From: Granulosicoccus antarcticus IMCC3135 | GTDB taxonomy: Bacteria > Pseudomonadota > Gammaproteobacteria > Granulosicoccales > Granulosicoccaceae | Length of the DNA stretch: 64,000 bases | Direction of reading: 5' to 3' | Assembly: GCF_002215215.1 (NCBI RefSeq) | Contig: NZ_CP018632.1 | Coordinates: forward strand, 1,072,001-1,136,000 | Part shown: piece after piece, positions 44,542-51,853 of the stretch | How the letters are laid out: each line of letters opens with the position of its first letter | Position numbering within the stretch: the first letter of the stretch is position 1 | The notes under the pieces: generated by a model | The model's input: the letters and a program-made list of their open reading frames with translations, nothing else | Databases searched by the model: none | Told to the model about the DNA's origin: nothing | Translations under genes and position numbers: made by a program

Positions 44542-45603
44542 TCATTGACCCTGATCAAGGGCGGGGCATTCGTCCATATAGGCATGGTTTTTTCCTGAGA
44601 CATCGTTCACGGTATAGCGATTCTCGCCACAGCTGCTCAGATATTGAGGGCCGATGGGGACCTTGCCCGCGCCCCCGGGTAAATCGAGCATGTAGTTGGG
44701 TTGGCAGAGTCCGGATAGCGGTCCACGCAGTTCGCGCATCAGGTTCTGGCCCTGTTCGATCGAGGTTCTGAAATGACTGGTGCCCCTGGCAAGATCGCCA
44801 TGGTGCAGGTAATAAGGCTTGACCCGATTCACCAGCAGTTTTCTGAAGAGCCGGGTCAGAACATCAACATTGTCATTCACGTTTCTGAGCAACACCGATT
44901 GGCTCAGCAGGGGGATGCCGGCATCGGCCAGCAGGGCCAGTTTTTCACACACCTGTGGGGTCAGCTCATCAGGGTGATTGATGTGCAGAATCAGATAGGT
45001 TGCCGGGTGCAGCTTGAGTGCCTTGAGAAGGTCGTCATTGATCTTGTCAGGCGCCACGGAGGGCACCCGCGTATGAAACCGGATGATACCGATATGCTCC
45101 ATATCGCTTATCTGGCGAATGATGTCTGCGAGCCTGCGCGGCGACAGGGTCAGTGGGTCCCCGCCACTGAAGATCACTTCCCACAGTTTCTTGTCGGATC
45201 TGATGTAATCCAGAGCATTGTCAATCTGCGGCGGCGTCAGACCTGCATTGCCTGAGCCGACATTTTCACGTCTGAAGCAATACCTGCAATAGACCGCGCA
45301 TGTCTGAACCACGTTCAGCAGCACTCTGTCCTCATACCGATGAATGATGCCGGGTACGGGGGAGTGGGCCTGATCGCCGATTGGGTCGCTTGATTCTCCA
45401 GGGGTTTCCAGAAGCTCGGCGACTGAGGGCACGAACTGGTTGAAAACACCTGGGTTGTCGGCGTTGGCAATGGTATCCATGACCTGTGGCGTTATGCCGA
45501 CCGAGAACTTCTTGATGACCTGGCTGATCTGATCGCTTTGTTCATGTGCTATGACGTTGTGAGCCAGCAAGCCTTTTACGTCACGTACTGATTGTTTTGA
45601 CAC
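44542..45603 (-). CDS. epmB: Lysine 2,3-aminomutase-like radical SAM protein (EpmB-type)
   Basis: The 353-residue protein has the radical SAM cluster motif CAVYCRYC (Cys102, Cys106, Cys109), FSGGDPLTLSPRRL, and the PLP-binding C-terminal region with YYLHHGDLARGT and LPGGAGKVP. Length and layout fit EpmB, which converts alpha-lysine to beta-lysine for modification of elongation factor P, rather than longer KamA proteins. The efp gene, usually divergent from epmB, is absent here; a deaminase-like gene is divergent instead. KamA-like amino-acid metabolism is the alternative. Confidence 0.88.
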   Translation of the reverse strand: MSKQSVRDVKGLLAHNVIAHEQSDQISQVIKKFSVGITPQVMDTIANADNPGVFNQFVPSVAELLETPGESSDPIGDQAHSPVPGIIHRYEDRVLLNVVQTCAVYCRYCFRRENVGSGNAGLTPPQIDNALDYIRSDKKLWEVIFSGGDPLTLSPRRLADIIRQISDMEHIGIIRFHTRVPSVAPDKINDDLLKALKLHPATYLILHINHPDELTPQVCEKLALLADAGIPLLSQSVLLRNVNDNVDVLTRLFRKLLVNRVKPYYLHHGDLARGTSHFRTSIEQGQNLMRELRGPLSGLCQPNYMLDLPGGAGKVPIGPQYLSSCGENRYTVNDVSGKNHAYMDECPALDQGQ

Positions 45604-45731
45604 TACCCTTTGAATTCAGTTATCAACTAGCGGTGGAGTCTAACAACTGAGCGGTGTTATTGAGATTTTGAATGTCGTGTATTGGGTGTTATGTCATTAT
45701 CGACATCGACTATCCGATAAGGCAAACAAGC

Positions 45732-46337
45732 ATGAATTTACCCGTACCTGATGCAGACTTCATTGAGCGCCTGCTCGCCGTTATTGAGGATGACATCCTG
45801 CCAATGACTACGGTTGGTGTGGCCAGTGGTAACAAGGTGTTTGGTGCCGCGCTACTGCACAAGGACAGTCATGAGCTGTTGCTGGCAGAAACCAATTACG
45901 AGATCGGCAGCCCTCTGCATCACGGCGAAATGCACGCGCTGAAGAAATTCTACGAGCTACCCGAAGCAACCCGACCTTCCACCGACTCGCTGATTTTTCT
46001 GACAACCCACGAACCCTGCAGTTTGTGTCTGTCAGCTATTACCTGGTGCGGTTTTGACAACTTCTACTATCTGTTCAGTCATGAGGATTCCCGGGACGCC
46101 TTTGCCATTCCGCACGATCTGAAAATTCTCAAAGAAGTGTTCAATGTTGAGCCAGGAGCTTATCAACGCAAGAATGCTTTCTGGGATAGCTTTGCCATTC
46201 GTGAATTGATTGATTCCACTGAGGAGCCCGCTCGCGCATCCTTGCTGGCACGAGTCGAGCGAATAGTCCAGCAGTATGCAGATCTGTCTACCGACTATCA
46301 GTCGAGTAAACACGACAACCACATACCGCTCAGCTAG
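45732..46337 (+). CDS. Cytidine/deoxycytidylate deaminase-like zinc protein
   Basis: The 201-residue protein from ATG 45732 has the deaminase zinc motifs HGEMHA (His64, Glu66 as catalytic acid) and HEPCSLC (Cys96, Cys99). Such enzymes convert an exocyclic amine to a keto group in nucleosides, nucleotides or related pterins. The region after the motif is not close to CDA or TadA, so the substrate is unclear. An AAGG ribosome-binding site lies about ten bases before the ATG. It is divergent from epmB across 128 bases. Confidence 0.85.
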   Translation: MNLPVPDADFIERLLAVIEDDILPMTTVGVASGNKVFGAALLHKDSHELLLAETNYEIGSPLHHGEMHALKKFYELPEATRPSTDSLIFLTTHEPCSLCLSAITWCGFDNFYYLFSHEDSRDAFAIPHDLKILKEVFNVEPGAYQRKNAFWDSFAIRELIDSTEEPARASLLARVERIVQQYADLSTDYQSSKHDNHIPLS

Positions 46338-46346
46338 GAGCCTGAA

Positions 46347-46367
46347 GCAGCTCCTGAGTGGAGCTGC
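46347..46367. terminator. Hairpin after the deaminase gene
   Basis: A perfect eight-base stem (GCAGCTCC at 46347-46354, GGAGCTGC at 46360-46367, five-base loop) sits ten bases after the deaminase stop, in the convergent gap. There is no T-run directly after it. It is a plausible weak terminator. Confidence 0.4.
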
Positions 46368-46451
46368 CGCTGCCGTAGTAGGATTGCCCACGGGACAGTT
46401 TTAATGAAGACAGCCCCGTTGGAGCAACCAACTTGTCCCGCGGGTGTGCAG

Positions 46452-47900
46452 TTACAGGCCGCAATCTGCAGCCACGAATGGCAAGACACTGTCGATGCTG
46501 TCGTCAGCCATGAAACAATCGCCCACACCGATACTGATGGAGTCGGTGATTGGCGCACCGTCGTTGTCATCCACAACAGACATGAGTAGTGGACCGCCCA
46601 GCAAGACTTGCGAGATTCCATTGTCTTGCACGGTTAAAGCCGTGCCTGTAGGGGCCTCTGCTGATAGTGAGTTGACAGAGCCTGCCGAGAGGAGAAAATC
46701 AAGGTTGTCGTTCAGTGTAATGGTGCCGGTATTTCCCTCGATAGAGAAGCCAAAGGTTCCCATCACTAGCTTTATCAGTTCCTCTGAATCGACAGTCAGG
46801 GTCAATGGACCATTACCGATTCCGACATTACTGACAAGCAGGCTATCACCGTCATTGCTGACATCCATGCGGGCCGTCAGTCCTGCAAAGGCCAGTACTG
46901 AGGTGCTCAACCCATCTGCGTCATCGTCGGAAGAGAATGCAGCGTTCAATGCACCAATGTCGAATTCTATGCTGGCGCTAGTGGTTGCGGTATCTGAAGA
47001 GACGCTGAGCAATGTTGAGGGTTGCAGTGAGATGTTGGTGCCATCATTACCAATGATACTCAGCGCTTCTGTAACACTGATAGAGAACGTGCCGGATTCA
47101 GCATTCACGGCGTCGTTGTTTACCGTGGCTGAAAAACGCAGAGCACCTTGCATGCTTGGCATCGAGCCACTTCCACCATCAAGCTGTTCGACATGATTCA
47201 ACAATGTCTCCACAGCCGGCAGTTTTATTTCGTAATTGGTGCTTACAGGCGAGTAGCCGATAAGCAGGAGTTCTTGCTGAGCAAAGTTAACGGTGATCAG
47301 ACCACTATCTTCAGTCGCTGCATCTACCTCGACCAGTAGGTTGCTGACCAGCGATTGGCAATCGGCCAGATCATTTGCTGTCGAGGACTCATCCAGTAGT
47401 TCTTCTTCACAAAAAGAGGCATCGTCAGGATCAATTGTGATGTGATTACCTGTTCGATCCACTTCAGCTAGCGGCTTGTCGAGTCCAAGCAAGGATTCGA
47501 TAAAGCTGGCGATGTCATCTTCCACATTGGTGTTCAAGACCTCATCGGTGGAGATAGATTCTTCATCAGGTTTGGAGGACATCAGTGATACCAGTGACTC
47601 CAGAGGAGAGGTATCCAGCAAGAGCCCCACTGAGGATGAAGAGTCTCCGACACGTTGCATCCCTGTTACGTTCTTGCCCAGACTGACGCTGGTGCCTGTT
47701 GCGGCCTTGCGCAACAACTGAGATGTTTCAATATCGTCGGCAGGTGTACCACTACCACCCTCAACGACCAGAGGGCTGTTGCCGCCAGAAGCATTGTCGC
47801 CACTACCGCCTCCACAGCTCGCCAGAAAAAGCGTCGAGACGCAGATAGCAGCGGTGGAGAGATTACATTGACGCAATACTGCAGGGATTCGGGATTTCAT
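46452..47900 (-). CDS. Large lipoprotein of unknown function
   Basis: The 482-residue protein from the ATG at 47900 (AGGAC ribosome-binding site) has a lipoprotein signal ending FLASC and a Gly/Ser-rich linker after the Cys. The rest is acidic and rich in Ser, Asp and beta strands (VNFAQQELLLIG, GALRFSATVNNDAVNAES, TISVTEALSIIG). I do not recognise a family. It looks like an extracytoplasmic beta-sandwich or repeat protein. It is convergent with the deaminase gene and divergent from csrA. Confidence 0.75.
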   Translation of the reverse strand: MKSRIPAVLRQCNLSTAAICVSTLFLASCGGGSGDNASGGNSPLVVEGGSGTPADDIETSQLLRKAATGTSVSLGKNVTGMQRVGDSSSSVGLLLDTSPLESLVSLMSSKPDEESISTDEVLNTNVEDDIASFIESLLGLDKPLAEVDRTGNHITIDPDDASFCEEELLDESSTANDLADCQSLVSNLLVEVDAATEDSGLITVNFAQQELLLIGYSPVSTNYEIKLPAVETLLNHVEQLDGGSGSMPSMQGALRFSATVNNDAVNAESGTFSISVTEALSIIGNDGTNISLQPSTLLSVSSDTATTSASIEFDIGALNAAFSSDDDADGLSTSVLAFAGLTARMDVSNDGDSLLVSNVGIGNGPLTLTVDSEELIKLVMGTFGFSIEGNTGTITLNDNLDFLLSAGSVNSLSAEAPTGTALTVQDNGISQVLLGGPLLMSVVDDNDGAPITDSISIGVGDCFMADDSIDSVLPFVAADCGL

Positions 47901-48058
47901 GATTTTGTCCTTAAAAAGATGAGTAGCCAACGGGCACGTTATACACCGGAATAGCTTTGAAAGCCATTTACGGTTGAAACAGACAAATGAAAAGCTGTAT
48001 ATTTCAGCCATTGCCGCCCATAGACGGGCAACCCATTGTCAGTGAAAGGAGTCAAATC

Positions 48059-48268
48059 ATGCTTGTTCTATCTCGCCATATCGATGAATCCATCCAGATT
48101 GGTGATCAGATTACCGTCACCGTCGTTGATATCAAGGGCAAGCAAGCCCGGATCGGTATCAGCGCTCCTGATGATGTGGAAGTGCATCGGGAGGAGGTCT
48201 ATGAGCGTATACAGGCCGATCTGGACATATCCGAGGAAGGCGAATCTGACACTCCTTCAGAGTCATAA
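48059..48268 (+). CDS. csrA: Carbon storage regulator CsrA
   Basis: The 69-residue protein begins [20 protein letters not shown], the CsrA start, and contains the RNA-binding core ([23 protein letters not shown]). It binds GGA motifs in mRNA leaders and controls translation. ATG 48059 has the ribosome-binding site GAAAGGAG. The frame upstream to 47987 is not family-like. The tail after residue 55 is more acidic than usual. It is monocistronic. Confidence 0.96.
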   Translation: MLVLSRHIDESIQIGDQITVTVVDIKGKQARIGISAPDDVEVHREEVYERIQADLDISEEGESDTPSES

Positions 48269-48561
48269 TCAGCTTTCACTCCCTGTCTGTCTATTGTCGA
48301 TTCTGCCGCTGCTCAGGGTGAAAGCTCACTCGCCCTCAGAATGAGGTGGGAAAATGAGTCTCGGGAGTAAAGTAACAGTGTCGCTCAAGAAGAATTATTT
48401 CAATCCGGTTGCGAGAGACAAGTGAAGAGGTACCGTTATTTCCACAGCAGGAGATAACTGTTCAAGTGTCTTGATCAGACGATTAATCAGTGTTTGATCT
48501 GCAAGTCAGGCTCGACACAGGCAAGTTCCTGCATGTTCATTCCACAATGATGGAGAGGAAT
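48269..48561. other. Intergenic region after csrA
   Basis: The 293-base gap shows no tRNA or clear terminator. Near its start, AGCTTTCAC (48271-48279) can pair with GTGAAAGCT (48320-48328) in a long-range hairpin. Several GGA-containing motifs (GTGGGAAAA, TCGGGAGTA, GCAGGAGAT and the ribosome-binding site GGAGAGGAAT of the next gene) are compatible with CsrA binding to the leader of the PRC-barrel gene, but are not proof of it. Confidence 0.35.
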
Positions 48562-49413
48562 ATGAAAGCTACAAAAACACTCGCAGCCGCATTTGTAATC
48601 ATCAGCATGGGTAGTGCTGTGGCGGGCTCACACGAAGAGCCGGGCGGCTTGTTTCGACAGTCCATGATGGCTGATGATTTGATGGCGTCCAGACTGATTG
48701 GCATGCGTGTACATGCTGGCGAGACGGACGTTTCAGCAGATGCTTCAGTGAGCGACAATTCTGAACTGGAGGACGTCGGTGAAATCAACGATCTGATCGT
48801 GAAACGTGATGGCACGGTAGAGGCGGTGCTGGTTGATATTGGCGGTTTTCTGGGCATGGGTGAGCGGCAGGTTGCCATTGGCATGTCATCGCTGGAATTC
48901 CGCGACGATCAGGAAACAGATGAGGTTGGAGACTTTCTTCTGGTCATTCCTGCCTCGCAGGAAATGCTGGAGTCCGCACCCGAGTATGACGTGAGCAGTA
49001 TGGATGCAATATCAGTGGCGAATAACGATCTACAGCCACCCGCTGAGGTCATGCAGTCAGTTGATGTGGTGCCAATGGATAGTTCGCCACGTGCAACGGG
49101 CGTAACCGAGGCCATTACGATGGGAGAATATGTGCCGATTCCCATTGAGCTTGTAACGGGTGAACAGTTGACCGGAGCGCGCGTTTATACCGGATCGGAT
49201 GACGATATTGGAGAGGTCTCAGGGCTGCTTCTGGATGGAGATACGGTCAGTCGGGTTGTTATCGATGTAGGCGGGTTTCTCGGCATCGGCGAAAAGCCGG
49301 TGGCACTGGACATGGCAGACCTTGAAGTCATGCAATATCCGAATGAGGGAGAAGTGCGGGTCAGAGTGCAGATGGACAAGGAGCAGCTGGAGGCCTTGCC
49401 AGAGTACGAGTAA
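48562..49413 (+). CDS. Exported PRC-barrel domain protein
   Basis: The 283-residue protein from ATG 48562 (ribosome-binding site GAGGAAT) has a signal peptide ending near AVAGS and two PRC-barrel-like units. Each contains a near-copy of a signature: VLVDIGGFLGMGERQVAIG in the first and VVIDVGGFLGIGEKPVALD in the second. The two halves are joined by an acidic linker. PRC-barrel proteins often bind partners at membranes or stress-related complexes. The protein is expected in the periplasm. A likely terminator follows at 49509. Confidence 0.88.
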   Translation: MKATKTLAAAFVIISMGSAVAGSHEEPGGLFRQSMMADDLMASRLIGMRVHAGETDVSADASVSDNSELEDVGEINDLIVKRDGTVEAVLVDIGGFLGMGERQVAIGMSSLEFRDDQETDEVGDFLLVIPASQEMLESAPEYDVSSMDAISVANNDLQPPAEVMQSVDVVPMDSSPRATGVTEAITMGEYVPIPIELVTGEQLTGARVYTGSDDDIGEVSGLLLDGDTVSRVVIDVGGFLGIGEKPVALDMADLEVMQYPNEGEVRVRVQMDKEQLEALPEYE

Positions 49414-49508
49414 GAGTTGCCATGCGTAGTTTGACGGTTGCTCGAACCAGGCACAGCTTGTCTGGGTGATCGAGTTTGAACGCCAGTAGTAGAGCCATGA
49501 GAATAGCG

Positions 49509-49527
49509 GGCAGGGATGCCTGCTTTT
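49509..49527 (+). terminator. Probable terminator of the PRC-barrel gene
   Basis: A short stem (GGCAGG 49509-49514 with CCTGCT 49519-49524 including a wobble pair, four-base loop) is followed by TTTT. It lies 95 bases after the PRC-barrel stop. Confidence 0.5.
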
Positions 49528-49629
49528 ATGGCACTGGGATCGTTTGCTGAGCGCGTGTACAATCGAATTTTGAGTCTGGGCACTTGCGCGCAGCGTAGCT
49601 GGCTTGACCTTGGTCCGTGAGGCACTGCT

Positions 49630-50013
49630 ATGAATCTCGAACGGGTAGTTTTCGGTTTTTTCACGATCCTGGCCCTGACTTTCAATCTGATCTTTGTCAT
49701 GGGTGAGATTGATAATCCGAGCCATCATGATGTCTGGGTGCTGACCATCGCCATCCTTGTCAATCTGATCGCGACGGGACTGAAGCTGGGTGATCGTTCG
49801 CAGATTGGAGCATTGTTGCTGGCCGCCAGTCTGGTGGCTGACTTGTTGCTGATAACAGCGCGCATCTTCTGGATTGTCGCCGAGAGCGATTCAGCAACCG
49901 GGCCCACTGCTCAGGCAACGGTGAACATCGTATCGCTGGCGGCCGGCGCACTGGCTGCGAATGTCGTCTCAGCAGTCATTCTGGTCGGCGACGCGTTAAT
50001 GTCGCGGCGCTAG
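49630..50013 (+). CDS. DUF6394 family membrane protein
   Basis: The 127-residue protein has three to four hydrophobic helices (VVFGFFTILALTFNLIFVMG, VWVLTIAILVNLIATGLK, IGALLLAASLVADLLLI, and a C-terminal one). This size and arrangement match DUF6394 proteins, which are usually encoded just before TrkA-type ion channels, as here (10-base gap). It is probably an accessory subunit of the channel in the inner membrane; that is inferred from the gene pairing. Confidence 0.85.
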   Translation: MNLERVVFGFFTILALTFNLIFVMGEIDNPSHHDVWVLTIAILVNLIATGLKLGDRSQIGALLLAASLVADLLLITARIFWIVAESDSATGPTAQATVNIVSLAAGALAANVVSAVILVGDALMSRR

Positions 50014-50023
50014 GCGAACTATC

Positions 50024-51739
50024 GTGACAACGACCTCGGATCTTGATCGGGTCACCATGGTAGTGCTGCGCCACTTGCGCAAGCCCGTATTCGCACTGAT
50101 TATCGTCTACGCCATCGGTATCACCGGTATGGCACTGATTCCGGGTACCGGAGCAGATGGTGAGCCGGAGAGCATGAGTCTTTTTCACGCCTTCTATTTT
50201 TTCACCTACACAGCGACAACGACCGGGTTTGGCGAGATTCCGCACGTTTTTAACGATGTGCAACGATTATGGGCAATTTTCTGTTTGTATATAGGTGCGA
50301 TCGCCTGGTTGTACGCAATCGGCTCCATTATCGGATTGGTGCAGAATCCGCACTTCACCCGCGCAGTGGACGAGCAACGCTTTGCCCGCAAGGTGCGCCA
50401 GATGACAGATCCCTTCGTCATCATCTGCGGGTTCGGCGATACGGGTAGCTTGTTGGCGCGAGGGCTCAGCGATCACCATCTACAAGCAACTGTGCTCGAT
50501 CGTGACCCCGAACGTATCAAGGCATTTGTGGTGCGAGACTACCGGGTCAAGATGCGTGGCCTGTGCGCGCATCCGGATGTTCCCCGGCATCTGATCGATG
50601 CAGGTGTGACGCAGGACAAGTGCAAAGCCGTTGTGGCGCTCACCAACGAGGAGGACACCAACCGGCAAATTACCATTGTGTCGAAGTTGCTGAATCCTGC
50701 GGTGAGGGTCATATCGCGCTCGACCTCCGAACGGCACTGCAAACATCTTAATTCGCTGAATGATGTGCAAGTGGTTAACCCGTTTGCGGTGTTCGCCGAG
50801 TTGCTTGATATGGCGATCGTGGCCCCGCGGCTACATAACCTGAACAGCTGGCTTGTGGGTGTACCTGGCACGCGTCTGGGTCATCCTCTGAAGGTGCCTT
50901 GCGGTATCTGGATACTGTGTGGATATGGCCGCATGGGAAAGGAGTTACATCGGCGGCTCGTGCACCACGGGATTCAGGTAGTCATCATCGATCCTGATGC
51001 CAAGGTCTGTGAACCAGCCGGACGCATCGTTCGCGGGTTTGCCGACTTTGACACCCTGCGCGAAGCGGGCGTTGAACAGGCGGCCGGTATCGTCGCTGGC
51101 ACGGACAACGATTCTGACAATCTGGGCATACTTGTCTGTGTGCGGCATCTGAACTCGCAGGCATTTATGGTGGTTCGTCAGAATCAGCACGAAAATCAGC
51201 TCGCTTTTGATGCAGGAAGAGCAGACTTGATTCTGCAGTCCAGTCTCACCACGGCAAGACGAATTCTGAAGTCGCTGATCTCCCCATTGATTCAGGAGAT
51301 GATCGAGCACCTGTACGACCAGGAGCAGAAGACGGAAGAGGTTGTCAATCGCTTGCAAGCAACGATGGGTGAACAGGCGCCGCACCTCTTTCGAATCGGG
51401 ATAACGCCCGAAGAGGCATCAGCTGTCATGGAATATATGGAAGAGGGGAAGCCATTACTACTCAGCGACCTGATACGTGATCCCAATAACCTTGAGGGTA
51501 CTTTGCCCTGCGTTCCGCTGGTCATACGACGCGGTGAAGAGATTCGCATGTTGCCGGACGACAATGAAGCGATTATCCACGGGGACGGAGTTCTATTGTG
51601 CGGAACCGAGCGCAGTGAAAGAATATTGCGTGCGACACTGAATAATCCCTACACCTTGCACTACTTGACGACAGGTGTAGAGCTACCGCGCGGATTTGTT
51701 TTTCAGTGGATTGAGGGGCGAAGGAAAAGAGGCGGTTAG
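50024..51739 (+). CDS. Potassium channel with two TrkA/RCK domains
   Basis: The 571-residue protein has two membrane helices around a selectivity filter TTTGFGE (65-71), close to the TVGYGD-type filter but with Phe in place of Tyr. Two RCK (TrkA-N) domains follow: the first with VIICGFGDTGSLLARGL, the second with ILCGYGRMGKELHRRL. A TrkA-C-like tail comes after about residue 440. The start is GTG 50024, 10 bases after the DUF6394 gene. A two-helix channel fused to tandem RCK domains resembles Kch/MthK. Cation selectivity is likely but the exact ion is inferred. Confidence 0.9.
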   Translation: MTTTSDLDRVTMVVLRHLRKPVFALIIVYAIGITGMALIPGTGADGEPESMSLFHAFYFFTYTATTTGFGEIPHVFNDVQRLWAIFCLYIGAIAWLYAIGSIIGLVQNPHFTRAVDEQRFARKVRQMTDPFVIICGFGDTGSLLARGLSDHHLQATVLDRDPERIKAFVVRDYRVKMRGLCAHPDVPRHLIDAGVTQDKCKAVVALTNEEDTNRQITIVSKLLNPAVRVISRSTSERHCKHLNSLNDVQVVNPFAVFAELLDMAIVAPRLHNLNSWLVGVPGTRLGHPLKVPCGIWILCGYGRMGKELHRRLVHHGIQVVIIDPDAKVCEPAGRIVRGFADFDTLREAGVEQAAGIVAGTDNDSDNLGILVCVRHLNSQAFMVVRQNQHENQLAFDAGRADLILQSSLTTARRILKSLISPLIQEMIEHLYDQEQKTEEVVNRLQATMGEQAPHLFRIGITPEEASAVMEYMEEGKPLLLSDLIRDPNNLEGTLPCVPLVIRRGEEIRMLPDDNEAIIHGDGVLLCGTERSERILRATLNNPYTLHYLTTGVELPRGFVFQWIEGRRKRGG

Positions 51740-51800
51740 GAAGTGCAGTGTGAGGCCTTTTGTAACTGAGAACATTGCCATCCGTTTTCGAGACCCTACG

Positions 51801-51828
51801 TAAAAAAGCCCCGCAATGCGGGGCCTTT
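51801..51828. terminator. Bidirectional terminator
   Basis: GCCCCGC (51808-51814) pairs with GCGGGGC (51818-51824) around a three-base loop. A run of six A precedes and CTTT follows, so it can stop both the channel transcript and the nuclease transcript from the other side. Confidence 0.85.
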
Positions 51829-51853
51829 CTGTCAGGCAGCGTGGTGAACCTTT

